Shown here: positions 42,480 through 53,699 of the stretch, piece after piece
How the letters are laid out: each line of letters starts with the position of its first letter
Position numbering within the stretch: position 1 is the stretch's first letter
Source: Adenophora triphylla var. japonica
Lineage: Eukaryota > Streptophyta > Magnoliopsida > Asterales > Campanulaceae
DNA length: 64,000 bases
Assembly: GCA_022495995.1 (NCBI GenBank)
Contig: JAFEMH010000935.1
Span: 224,501 to 288,500 of the forward strand
Direction: 5' to 3'
The notes under the pieces: generated by a model
Told to the model about the DNA's origin: nothing
The model's input: the letters and a program-made list of their open reading frames with translations, nothing else
Databases searched by the model: none
Position numbers and translations under genes: made by a program

Positions 42480-45400
42480 GTCGCCGTCATTCGCCGAGTC
42501 TTCTTTGGTCTTCTTCCCTTTTCCTCGGCCCCGTCGAGTCTTCTTCCTCTTTCTTCTCAATAATGTCGGTATCCCTCATTCCGACCTCCGGTATCCTCAC
42601 CGGAGCCTCCACCAACCCCGTGTCAATAAGCGCCTCTCTATCCGAGCACGAGTCCGTACCTCCTCCCTCCGAGCCTCGGGCCAAAGGAGCGACTCCTGAC
42701 AACCTCTTGTACCGAGCCTCCATATCTCCGACCAAGTCACCTCGACCGGTTATGGCAACTCGCCTTAGCCTCGCCTCCCTCGTAGTCCTACTCGAGTCGC
42801 AGCCGCCTCCCAATAAAGCTCGACGTCTATCCTCCAAGATAACCCGAGTCGCTCCCATCTCCCTCTCGTACTACTCCAAGTAGACAAAGTGGTCAAGATG
42901 GTGCTCTTCCCGCTCCTAAAGATAGCCCCGGGTGGGAAAGCAAGATGTGTCCAAGCCCTCGAGAAGAAAGAGAAGCCGGGCCGATCCCTCATGTCCAATG
43001 ACACCACCTCCATGGTCCGGATGTCCTCCCAATCACTCAATGGCTCCCGTAAAGCCCCAAACCGCCCGGATACCAAGCAGGTATATAAAAGGATGACCAA
43101 AGCAGAATCCCGGAACCCTCACAACATAAGACTCCCGAAATATCCTCCCGGTCCGCAACCTCCAATGAGGTATCCACCAACGGATGTCCGAAGTGGATAG
43201 CCTAGCCATCATCGCCTCCCGCCTACCCCGTTCCTCGCCGCCTAGGCGCACCTCTCCGAGAAATCACCCAAGGGCACCGAGTCGGCAAAGCCCCGTGCAA
43301 AGCCCCGAGCCTCTCCCCGCAGCCCACAAAGTCAACATAGCCTGACTCCCTGACCTCATGAAATGGTCTCCCGAGCCATCCCGTCGATCCCATGAAATGT
43401 CTCTCCCAAAACCAATGGGACAATATCCTTCCTGCACTCGCAGCCTTCCGACCATGTCCAAGAGGCCACTATGACAGATCCCCACTGACTCAAGAAGCTG
43501 AACAAAACAGAATACGCAGAGAATGAAAGCATCCATAGCCACCGTGGTCGCAGCCATATCCTGGAGACCCAAACCTCGCCCGGATATCGTAAAGGTCAAT
43601 CCTATCCGGGCTACCATCATCCTCTCGGCCTCTCCCAAAGGAATCTCGCAGAAAAGATGCAAGCTTTACCGTCACCGCACGTCTCCGATCAGGAATAGAT
43701 ATAGCCTCGCCTCGGGACCCCCAATCAAGGCTCAAGTCTTCGTGCGTTGGGACAATTTCGTTGTAAGAGAAGCAAGAACATGTCTCCTGACGTCCTGTAA
43801 CTTTGCCGCGGCTCAACAGTCCCACCCAAGTGAGATCCCTCAAATGCCATAAAGACTTGATCTTGAAGGAAGAATCAAGCGCACCTTGTGATTTTGGAAG
43901 TTATGTCTCGCCCAAGATTGAAGACCGGATAGAAAATGGTCTCGCTTCCCCCTTTGCAATCCGACGGGCTTCTCCATCGCAAAGTGTTCAAAGATGGTGC
44001 TTTTAGGTCCAAAATATGCTCGGGAACAATTGGGACAAGTCTAGAGTGAAAATGAAATGAAATGGCCAAGCCTTGCTTTTATTCGTAAAATAACCAGCCT
44101 CGTATGTAACCGTAAGCCGCACGGCTTCATTTTCCCTCAAGGCCATGCCGCACGGCTACATTAGCCCTCTCGCAGAAAAATTCTGCAAAGAACCAAAGTT
44201 GCTGCCCAAGGGAGTTTTCACCCCACTTTTTCAACCAAAACCCGTACAAAACATATCCAGAGCCATTCAAGCATTTATATACCATTATAAATCATTTTGG
44301 CCCGCCACCCCCAATTCCAAGCAAAAAAAGTCGCCCAAGGCTCGATAATATGCAAATTGAGAAAGCATAAATTAGAAAAGTAAACAAAATGTAAATACAA
44401 TGTTTTCGCCCCATCGGCGCCCAAATAAAGCAAAAAATAAACAAAGTGTGCATAAAAATTGTTTATTGTTTGGTTTCGTTCCAAATCTATCCTAGAGACC
44501 TCCTAGGCCTCCGATTCTTCTTCCTCCTCATCGCTACTCGCCTCATAGATGCTAGCCTCCCTCATCAAGTCCTCCCGGTCGCTCACGTCGACAAATGGAC
44601 ATTATCGTGCCCGTACTCGCCCACCGCTCCAGAATGTCGCCGTTGGGTCCCCGCCCCGAGGCATGGCACCGGAAGAGTATTCCGAGGCCGATGAGGTAGA
44701 CGCCGTGCCCCGACGTGCCGTCTCTGCGCCTGTGCTCCCGTGCATCCGCCGCCGCCTTCGAAGCGCAGCGCCTTCCTCGAAGAGACCGGCACATGTCCTT
44801 CCAAATTTCCTATTCCCGCCCGACCTCACCCTATCGTAGTGCGAGCCGGAACCCGAGAAAAGAAGAGAAAATCTCGAAAATCTCGTAAAATCTCGTAAAA
44901 TTGCAAAAGCGTAAAATCAAAGCTAAAAAGGGAATAAGACCCTAAAAGTATACTCACAAATGCTATCAAAGTGGCAAGGTGTACCGGGGCTCCCTAGCAT
45001 CGGGGACAGTATCCTCATCCTCCTCGGCACTCCATGGACCACGTAGGACAGTATGCGCAGAGGGATCGGCGGGTCAAGCAGGGCTCATCCTCCCCATATC
45101 CCCGAGTGACCGCCGCCTTTCACTAGCTTCGTGGCGTCCTCAGCGCCGCTCCACAAACACAGCTGTAGGGGTGTCCATGTCAAAGTACTCCTCTCGCAGC
45201 CCACGCCCGCCCGGTACCTCGCTATCTCATCCTCTCGGCCAATCCCTGGGCCGTAGCATCCGTGCCGAGGATCCCGAGGAGTAATGGCGTCCAATGGAGG
45301 GACATGGCTATCGCCGCTCGAGAAACGGTCCCCCAAGTAAATGACATCACATGTCGCCCCTGAGCCACCTCCTCTCGCCTCGTCACATCGATGGCATCTC

Positions 45401-47110
45401 CCAAAGAAGATCTCCTGATACCCGCCCCAAGGGTAGAAGTCCACTCCGTCATGCCCATCCCCGTTGATGACCGGCCTCACCATTTTGTAGTCGAAAGTGA
45501 TCCGGGTCTTCCCGTGAATTTATCCCTCGCATCTCCTCCAAATAACCATAGCAGTGGAAGATGGTGACATCACTCTGCCGGTTCCAAGGAAAGAACCCGA
45601 TCACCTCGCAAAACCAGGCCTGCATATTCAAAGCATCAAAAGGTCATTCTCTCTCTCATAAGAAGTCTCAAGACAGAAAAGAGAAAAGAAAAAGAAAGGA
45701 GACTACCTCAAGGGCAAATGAGAAGCAGTCCATGGAAGCAGCTTTGTTCCGACTGTACATGTCCAACGAGAAGTACAACTCCGCCAATCCGGCCTCGCCC
45801 CACGAGACCGTCCCTATCCCATCAACATCCTCCAAAGAGTCGAGGAGGCAAGTCATGGCCAGCGTCCCGATTAGCAAAGATAGTGACCGATAGCATCAAC
45901 CATATGAATGCTCTAGCCATTGGCAAGCCACATCATTAGCAAGAAAATTACGCATGCAAATCTGAACCGCCACCTCGACGTTCCGCGTCTCCATCCCCAC
46001 TGGGAATCGCCTCAAACCCGACCAAAGCCCGGAACTCCTCACTGTAATATGGTCTCTCCAAGTCACGGGCCTCCCGTGAACCGTAGGCCGCAATAGCCGT
46101 GAAATCGCAGAGTCACCTGTCGGCCTCTCCCGGCTCGGGTGAAAGCTATGGGTACTATCCCACCGTAACTCAGAAAGGGCCTGGACCAAGCCCTTGCTCT
46201 TAGAGGTGATATGGACACCCCTGCCGATAGCCTCGACGAATGAATCCAGGACGGTAGCCCTCACCAAATTCTTGGGGTCCACCCCATTCTTCTCAAAATC
46301 CGGCATCCTCTGCCAAAGCTTAACTGCTATCTCCGATGGTCCTCTAGACTTGTTCTCCTGTAGACAAGCACAAAAAAAAGAAGTGTCAGTCCTTCATCAT
46401 TTTCAAAAGCATGCATATATTCACAAAAATGCACCTATTTTCAAAAGAAAAGCATTCACAAATTTTTTTTTTTTTAGCATTATTTGCATCAAAAAACGCC
46501 TTTCATCATTTGAAACGCGTCATTGCTTTCCTAAAACACAAAATCACAATTTTCACAATTCTTTGCACATAAGCATTATTCTTTCAAAAATGGCATGCAT
46601 GAATCATTTTCATCTTCCAAAATCATGTTTTCTCATTGAAAATCAGAATTTTGACCTAGTTCTAGCACGAGGCAAGAGCTCCGTCTCATATTTTGAAAAT
46701 TCTCATTCTTACTTCATTTTGCGAGAAAAAAGTGAGTCATTCTCATAATTTTCATCAAATAAGTTGCACATTGCATATTCTTAGCCTTATAGGTTATTCA
46801 TCAATGTCTCAAAGTCATTCAAAAATCCTAGAAAATTCCTAAAATTTAGGTCAAGCCCTATATCATTCAAAAATCAAGCAAAATCATCGGATTTGAGTAA
46901 AATGAGAATGCTTACCCCAACCGATCGCGGGTTCGTTGATTTATGCTCCCTTCTCCCCGGGTAAAGCTCCGATGGAGGCGTAAGGAAGTCATACTTCCTC
47001 TCCGTCCGAACGAGCTCCTTTCTCCTCCTTCTCGCAGCCGCGGAGATGTTCCTTCTTGCTTGCCTCGGTATGGGATTGCCCTCCGGATCCATTCCAATCG
47101 ATAGAAGCAA
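42480..47110 (-). pseudogene. Element B antisense multi-exon gene (plant mobile-domain/DUF7745-like)
   Basis: On the minus strand, exon 1 (47110 or 47092 to 46916) codes MDPEGNPIPRQARRNISAAA, RRRRKELVRTERKYDFLTPP and ends at G|GTAAGC. A 558-bp intron leads to exon 2 (46357-45707), which has AVKLWQRMPDFEKNGVDPKN and one in-frame TGA at 45896. An 87-bp GT-AG intron then leads to exon 3 (from 45619: AWFCEVIGFFPWNRQSDVTI). Further left, ARLSTSDIRWWIPHWRLRTG (about 43215-43155) matches element A's antisense ORF. The WWxPHW/RxxGVPG-type core resembles the plant mobile-domain/DUF7745 proteins that accompany Tat elements. The 3' part is frameshifted. Function in the element is unknown. Confidence 0.6.
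44115..44157 (-). promoter_or_regulatory. GC palindromes upstream of an antisense segment
   Basis: AGCCGCACGGCT (44115-44126) and GCCGCACGGCT (44147-44157), each followed by a CATT(A/T) context, repeat the LTR promoter motif in the middle of the antisense region, about 50 bp upstream (minus strand) of an ATG at 44069. Confidence 0.5.
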
Positions 47111-47208
47111 AGGGAATTGAAGAATTTTGAAGAAATTCTCTCCTTTCTCTCGCTCTTCCTCGGCAGTTCTTGGGCGGCAATAATGCCCAATGCCCGTTCA
47201 AACCTGTT

Positions 47209-47246
47209 TTAAATAATCTGGAAAAACAGTCTCTAGCCGTACGGCT
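47209..47246 (-). promoter_or_regulatory. Candidate antisense promoter of element B
   Basis: The perfect palindrome AGCCGTACGGCT (47235-47246) lies about 20 bp upstream, on the minus strand, of a TATA-like TATTTAAA (about 47209-47216) and about 100 bp before the antisense exon 1 start. The palindrome-to-TATA distance is close to that in the LTR promoter (34264 to 34298). Confidence 0.5.
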
Positions 47247-47487
47247 CCTTTTTCTCCATCTCATGCCGGCGGCTTCATTCGCTCGAGCGTAAATTACAAT
47301 CCCGCCCTCGGACCTTCCACTTGGGCATGCAATTTCCGTTATCTTTTAACCAAGATAACATTTTTTTCAGAAAATATCCCTTATCTCTTTAGCAATCAAG
47401 CTCTATTCCCAGTCGCCTCCGTTAATTCCGTTATAACGGGATAATGCTAGGTGACAACCTCCGAATTGTCAAAACTCTAAACTGAGC

Positions 47488-47733
47488 CTACCTCTATCCA
47501 GAATAGTGACGTATGCTAAGTTTCTATCAACTTAAGCTACCTCTATCCAGAATAGTGACGTATGCTAAGTTTCTATCAACTTAAGCTACCTCTATCCAGA
47601 ATAGTGACGTATGCTAAGTTTCTATCAACTTAAGCTACCTCTATCCAGAATAGTGACGTACGCTTAAGTTTCTCTCAACTTAAGCTACCTCTATCCCGAA
47701 TAGTGACGTATGCTTAAATCATTCTAGCTTTGG
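47488..47733. repeat. 49-bp tandem repeat, five units (element B 3' region)
   Basis: Units start at 47488, 47537, 47586, 47635 and 47685, each with CTACCTCTATCCAGAATAGT and GACGTATGC. The first three are almost identical; the last two have small changes. It merges into the next array. Confidence 0.95.
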
Positions 47734-48170
47734 CAACCCATATCTCTGATTCGAAAGAGATTGAGACGTATGCTCAAGTCATTGGCAACCCATATCTCTG
47801 ATTCGAAAGAGATTGAGACGTATGCTCAAGTCATTGGCAACCCATATCTCTGATTCGAAAGAGATTGAGACGTATGCTCAAGTCATTGGCAACCCATATC
47901 TCTGATTCGAAAGAGATTGAGACGTATGCTTAAATCATTCAAACTTTAGCAACCCATATCTCTGATTCGAAAGAGATTGAGACGTATGCTCAAGTCATTG
48001 GCAACCCATATCTCTCGATTCGAAAGAGACCGAGACGTATGCTCAAGTTAGCAACCCATATCTCTGATTCGAAAGAGATTGAGACGTATGCTTAAATCAT
48101 TCTAGCTTTGGCAACCCATATCTCTGATTCGAAAGAGATTGAGACGTATGCTCAAGTTCACCAAACTCTA
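47732..48170. repeat. 52-bp tandem repeat, about eight units (element B 3' region)
   Basis: Units start at 47732, 47784, 47836, 47888, about 47948, 48000, 48050 and 48110. They contain GGCAACCCATATCTCTGATT, CGAAAGAGATTGAGACGTAT and GCTCAAGTCATT. Two units are 60 bp long because of an extra CATTCTAGCTTT-like insert. Both this and the 49-bp array share the GACGTATGCT(T/C)AA core. Confidence 0.95.
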
Positions 48171-48299
48171 GCTACCTCTATCCACTCGATAGTGATGTCA
48201 GCTCTAGTTTCAATCAGGTGACAGCCTCCATTAATTGTCAAAATCTCAAGAATCCTAGACATCGTTCCTAACTATCTAGTGATGCTTGAACTACGATCA

Positions 48300-48635
48300 A
48301 GGCTTGATTCCTCCGGGATACGTAGGTAGCCTTTTATAAAAGGTTCAGCCATTCGACCCCTTTGGTCACCCTGTTTCTTTGTCACTCCTCAGTGAATAAA
48401 GCAGCCCCTCATAGAAGTTCAGATATCCGACCACCTTGGTCACTCCTAGCATATCCCCAGTAGGATCAATTGCTTGACCTCCTAGGTCATTTTCTCTTCT
48501 TTTTCCCCAAAGAAGAGACCGCTTCTCTTCTTCCTCCCCGCCGGATCCTAATTCCGAACTACGGCCTGGCTTGATTCCTCCGGGATACGTAGGTAGCCTT
48601 CCAAAAGGTTCAGCCACTCGACCGTCTCGGTCATC
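48300..48635. repeat. Duplicated segment upstream of the element B 3' LTR
   Basis: GGCTTGATTCCTCCGGGATA, then CGTAGGTAGCCTT and AAAAGGTTCAGCCA occur at about 48302-48370 and again at 48567-48630, with diverged GACC..TTGGTCA ends. They lie between the satellite-like array and the LTR. Confidence 0.85.
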
Positions 48636-48717
48636 CAATCCGTCTCGGCATTCGCCAGATCGGATCCTTTTCTATCGACAACCCCACTCGCCTTGCAAGT
48701 GACGTTGCCGAGGGCTT

Positions 48718-50425
48718 CGTAAGTACCCAAATCTGGCTCATGCCTTCCTAAATTTCCCGGCAATTTCGGTAACTTTCCAATTCCCCTGACCTTCCCAGTG
48801 TTCCGGAAATTCCGGAACTGTTTTTATTAATTAAGGGCTGAAGGGAGCCTTCCTAATTAAGAAAACACGTTTTTCTTAATTAGGAAGAAGGTTCTAGAAT
48901 AATGCCACCTTGCATGTTTCTAGAATGCTGAGTCATTCAGGATAAGCCCGCACGGCTGCATTAGCCCAAGGTCTCTGGCCGCACGGCTTCATTAGCCTTA
49001 TCCAGACTGCCTATAAATAGAGCCCTCCTCTACCCATTTCAACACACAACAACAATACACACAATCCATAGCAATACACTCAGTCACTCCCAAGACGTGA
49101 AGAATATTGGTGAAGGCTCAAGAAGGTGAAGAAGAAGGCCAAGAAGCTACCTCCCTCCTCCTTGAAGATCCAAGACCAATCTCTCCTCCTAGCTTCGACC
49201 AAAGAAGCAAAGGAAGCAATTGGTAACCTCGCACGCCCTAACCTTGCTTTTAATTGATATACTTGCTCATTGCATTCATATATCTTGCTTGGGACTTGGC
49301 ATTCATAGTTAAAGATCACATCTTTATCACCCCCTTTCCCTTTTGCATGCATTAAGACCTCATTTGTCATAAAAATATAGTCTTTTTTCATAAAGGTGTA
49401 TCCTTTGCACCTAAAACTCTCATTTTCAAATAAAAATGTCATTTTTATGCATCATTTGCATATAAAAATCCAATCTTTTCAATAAAAATGCATCCTTTGC
49501 ATTCAAAACCCCTTGTTCAAGCATCATTTGCTTTAAAGACCATGTCTTTACCATAAACTAGCATCATATGCTTTTCAAAATTCAATCTTTATGCATCATT
49601 TGCATAATGAATGCCAATTTCTTCAACAAAAATGCATCATTTGCATAAAAATCAAATCTTTATGCATCATTTGCAATAAAGATTATTTCTTTAAACTAAG
49701 TGCATCATTTGCAACCCAAAAATGTCATCTTTTCATTAAAGTGTCATTTTTTTATCATGCATTTCCCCCTTTCCCCCAACCTTGGAACGGACCGGTGTAA
49801 AAGATCCTATCTTTACATCATTCCTTCCATTAAAGGTTCCATATTTCTTTAGAAAGGGATACCTTGAACCCTATATCTCCGATTATCGCTTAAGAAAGAG
49901 TATGAAGCCTCTATACGAGCTCGACCGTCTTAAAGCGTAGGATTGATGGGCTAAGGACCCTCCTTTCCTAAAGAACCTCATCTTTGATCAAAAGAGAGTC
50001 ATTCTCTCGATCACGCAAGTCCCGAGGGTCCCGAGGTTAAAATGCGATGATCACAAGTCATAAGATGAGGACGGGATCATAATCCCGAATACATAAAATC
50101 CAAGGAATCCCGAGCGACAACCAACAAATGGTTTGTACGTCCGGAAGACGACTTGGGACATTCCCCCCTTATTTTCAAACACATGCACACAAGAAAGCAC
50201 GCAAGCAAGCACGATTAATGAAATCTTGGGAGACTTGCTCCGGCAAGGCACCTTGGGTGAACGCCAAACGTTCTTCCCAAGGGGTAACTTAACCTCCGAA
50301 CCCATAAAACATTTTTTTCAAAGTTTTGAGGTAATCAAAATGGCGTGGCGACTCCGTTTTTCAAATAACTCGGATGTCTTCAAACTCGCGTGAATCCAAC
50401 ACAAAATTTGGGCACCACATTCACA
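48718..50425 (+). repeat. Element B 3' LTR
   Basis: Nearly identical to 33994-35715. The first base is C instead of T (CGTAAGTACCC) and it ends CACATTCACA. TATAAATAG is at 49012-49020. It is followed directly by the ACTGC duplication (50426-50430) and the resumed leader of element A. Confidence 0.93.
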
Positions 50426-50430
50426 ACTGC

Positions 50431-51374
50431 ACACTACAACCCTCAACACGGGATGACCGTTCAGTTGCAGCTTGATTGGTCTTCCAGACACCTTTCGAGC
50501 GCGCACGGGGTCGTCCCAAACAGCCCATCCTAGCCCGTGTAATCCATGCACTCTTTGTGTCACACTTCGTTCAAGACCTTGGTTGGTTTTTGGCTTAGTT
50601 CGTGTCATAAAGCCTAAGTGTATGCTTTTACGCCGGTCTCCCTCGCGAGTCAAACTTAAAAGTTGAGATCAAAGATCGTTCCCAACCCGAAGTCTTAGCT
50701 TTTCGACCTTGACTCTGACGCGGAGCCACACTAAAAACATACCCGAGGGATCAATGTGACGCCGTGTCATTAAGCCCTCAACGTATGCATCATGCCAGAC
50801 ACAACTTGGTCAACGCCAAAACTTAAGGCCCCTCGCGCAAGCGAGTCAAGAGAGGTCATGCCAAAATTTCGGCACGATTTCTGCCTTAATTTAAGGACAT
50901 TGACTTCGATCGTGACCTGCATGTCACATACGTTGAAAGTTTACATGACCAACTAGCCTTAAGTTCACTTTTTCCTTTGTCGGTGGAACTCGCTTGCCTT
51001 ATAGGACCCTCGCTCGGGATTGTCCATCCCGGGAAGACGATTTACAGGTGAAAAACGAGGGGCTTATAAGCGTAGTGACGAGATCCAATGATTCAAGCCC
51101 TAGGTTAGTTGCGAAAAAGAAGATACGATCTTTTCCAACCAATTAGGACTCTGAGAAAATACGTTTTAAGTAAACATTAAGCGGTAACAGCACATTGCAC
51201 AAGCCCAAAACCCTGAGCCAAATACCCTTTCCAAAACCTAAACCCTGCCTTTCATTCCCTGCAGCGAGCAGAAAGTGGTTTAGAATTTTGGGTTAGCGCC
51301 TCGCCAGAATTACAGTTACGGCTGCATCAGACAGTTCTTCGGTTCCCTCAGTTCCTTCAGCCAGAATCTCCGAC
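50431..51374 (+). other. Leader of element A, part 2
   Basis: Continuation of the leader after element B. It is alignable with B's leader (GCGCGCACGG near 50500 and 36430; GACGCCGTGTCAT near 50759). No ORF is supported before gag. Confidence 0.7.
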
Positions 51375-53696
51375 ATGTCAAGCTCACCGAGAAATCGTGA
51401 CGGGAACGGAACCCCGCCAACGGTAACAGATATGACACTGGAAGAAGCCATCCGGGCCTGTGAGGTTCACAAGAGGCAGAAAGAAGATCAGCAGAATTTC
51501 GTGGTACAGCTTCTGAATGAAAGGGGTATAGCAGCTATCCCCCAACCAGATGGTACTTTCATCCTAATCGAGGATGATGATCCTCCCCGATCAGCTCCTC
51601 AAACCTTCAACCAGGTTCCTCCCCCGCCAAGTTACGGGATTCCTTCAAACCAAGGAAACAGTCGACCAAGGCTTCATGTTGCCACCTCTCAAGGCACCCC
51701 CATTATATACGGCTAAGCCAGTACTACTCCCATCACTCAGTACAACCAGAGCACCGCTGGGTAGGGGTGTAAGTGGTTCGGTTCAAACCGCGGTTTGAGA
51801 CCGAACTAAACCAAACCATGCGGTTTGGTTTGGTTTTCAAGTATGAATGGTTCGGTTCGGTCTCAAATATTTACAAACCACATGGTTCGGTTTGGTTTGT
51901 GGTCTGACCCTCCCAAACCAAACTAAACCAAACCAAACCAAATCGCGATTTGAGACCGCGAGACCGAACCACCAAACTGAACCGTGAGACCAAATCGCCA
52001 AACCGAACCACATTACATGAACTAATTCTAACTCTTGTTTTGTATCTTATTTAATATTTTTATATCTTTATTAAAATTTACATAAATTAATCATAACCTC
52101 TGTTTTGTATTTTAATTAATATTAATTTCATCATTTGTTATCTTCATTACGACACATAAATAACCAACTTCTCTCCACGATCACCATTGTAAAGTGTTTT
52201 TCTTCCTTCGACCTCTCTCTTCCTCTAGTCTCTTAAACACTCGCATTTTTTGCTCTTGCTCCATGATCACGGAAAATTAAAACAATATGAAAATGAGTTG
52301 CGGTCTGAATCGTGGTTTGAACCGTAGTCTAAATAATGGTCTGAACCACGATCTGGACCGCGGTCTGAACCGCATAATTGAACTGCGGTTTGAACCAAAC
52401 CAAACCAAACTATAGCGGTTTGGTTTGGTTCGGTTTGAATTTTTTCATGGTTCGGCTCGGTTTGGAATTTTTCCAAACCGATGAATAGTGGTTTGGTCTG
52501 TAAATTCCCCCAAACCGAACCAAACCGAACCATTTACACCCCTACCACTGGGCCATCTCAAACAGATATCAATATCCTCCAATACCTTCCCGGGTTCAAC
52601 CCGTTGCCCATACACAAACCTCAAAACATCGGGGATAAACCCCGGCACCGAGCCTCAAAGTCCACCACTAGACCCAACCCTGGCCTGGATGGTCGAACAA
52701 ATGAAAGACATGAAATCCCGCAGACGCATATTGACACCTACGTTCTCGGCATGAGAGCAAAAGGAGTAAACCTCCAGCAAATAGCTGATCATTTCCAACA
52801 TACTCTCAAGAGTTCAGCATTATGGTGGTTCCTAAGGGTCAAGCCTGCAGATCGCCATACCTGGGATCAGATTATAATATCTTCCTGGAGCGGTACCGAT
52901 CCAACCTGGAATGGGAAACAAGTCGTGAGGACTTAATCATCACTGAGCAGAAAATAGACGAAAGCGTTGGAGAATTCTACAAAAGGTGGAGCTGGAAGCT
53001 CTCCGAAATCATGGAGCCACTCTCCAAAGACGAACAGATGCGGATCTTCAAGTCCTTCTTGAGGCCGTCCATCAGAACGCTCATCAGCCATCACTTCTTC
53101 CCAGATCTCCGAGCCATGTTCAATGCCGGCTCACAGTTTGAAAAGGATCTCAAAGAAAAACTGGCCACGACTCCGTCTTACAGATACAGATCAGCAGCTA
53201 CATTCAATCCTGCACCGGCCCCGGGCAAAGGGAAAGATACTTCTGTCAACTACATCCATCAGGGACAACATTCAAGCAACATAAATTCGGCCCCGCAAAG
53301 CAACGACTCCCCCAAGAAGCAGCCTTTCGTATGCTTCGACAAGCTAGATATGCCTCTGAGTAAAATGCTGGAAGGATTGATCAAAGAAGGCCTCCTCAAG
53401 TCTGTCGAAAACTACAAACCAAAGAATCATGTAGTCAATGCTGACAAAAGCAAATACTGCGCCTTCCACCAATACCACGGGCACACAACTGACAACTGCC
53501 TGGGGTTACGGTATGAGATCCAAAATCTGATAGAGGAGGGAAAGTTGGAGCATCCCCGTGGACCTAATACAGTCGGAAACCCTTTTCCGAACAACAACAG
53601 TGTAAACTCCATCGAGTGGGTGCCAAAGAAGATTGCCGCAGATCCAGTTTCTCTGCCTCTTCCAGCCAGGTCCTCATCAGACGTCCACATCTAGTA
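51375..53696 (+). pseudogene. Element A gag, interrupted by a hAT-type MITE
   Basis: The ATG at 51375 gives MSSSPRNRDGNGTPPTVTDM, then TLEEAIRACEVHKRQKEDQQ. A stop follows at 51714, and a MITE sits at 51762-52544. The capsid domain resumes after it: KGVNLQQIADHFQHTLKSSA, LWWFLRVKPADRHTWDQI, then, after a shift near 52860, ERYRSNLEWETSREDL, FYKRWSWKLSEIMEPLSKDE, LRPSIRTLISHHFF. A CxFHxxxGHxTxxC zinc-binding motif lies at about 53460-53505, followed by RYEIQNLIEEGKLE, typical of plant gypsy gag. In frame 52822-53694 the last 290 codons are open. Gag would form the particle; this copy is broken by one stop, the insertion and shifts. Confidence 0.88.
51762..52544. mobile_element. hAT-type MITE in element A gag
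   Basis: Ends TAGGGGTGTAAGTGGTTCGG and (right, reverse complement) TAGGGGTGTAAATGGTTCGG form terminal inverted repeats. Eight-base duplications flank it: CCGCTGGG (51754-51761) and CCACTGGG (52545-52552), one mismatch. TAGGGGTG ends with 8-bp duplications are typical of hAT elements. The 783 bp are non-coding, with many CGGTTTGGTTTGGTT repeats and GCGGTTTGA motifs. Confidence 0.88.
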
Positions 53697-53699
53697 CGA

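Larger units (their letters stand above)
33994..50425 (+). mobile_element. Element B: 16.4-kb Tat-clade retrotransposon nested in A, gag/protease-deleted
   Basis: LTRs at 33994-35715 and 48718-50425 are nearly identical. ACTGC duplications flank B at 33989-33993 and 50426-50430. B is clearly related to A (same leader motifs, same RT to integrase order, same antisense protein) but has only about 20 residues of gag before jumping to the gag C-terminal YDVCDC motif, and no protease. The rest of pol is full of shifts. B is inferred to be a non-autonomous element moved by relatives' proteins. Confidence 0.93.

Noticed and set aside
47488..48170. Regular repeats of about 50 bp resembling a CRISPR array
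   Set aside because: The repeats are contiguous with no unique spacers, lie in a plant LTR element and change gradually; they are satellite-like tandem repeats.
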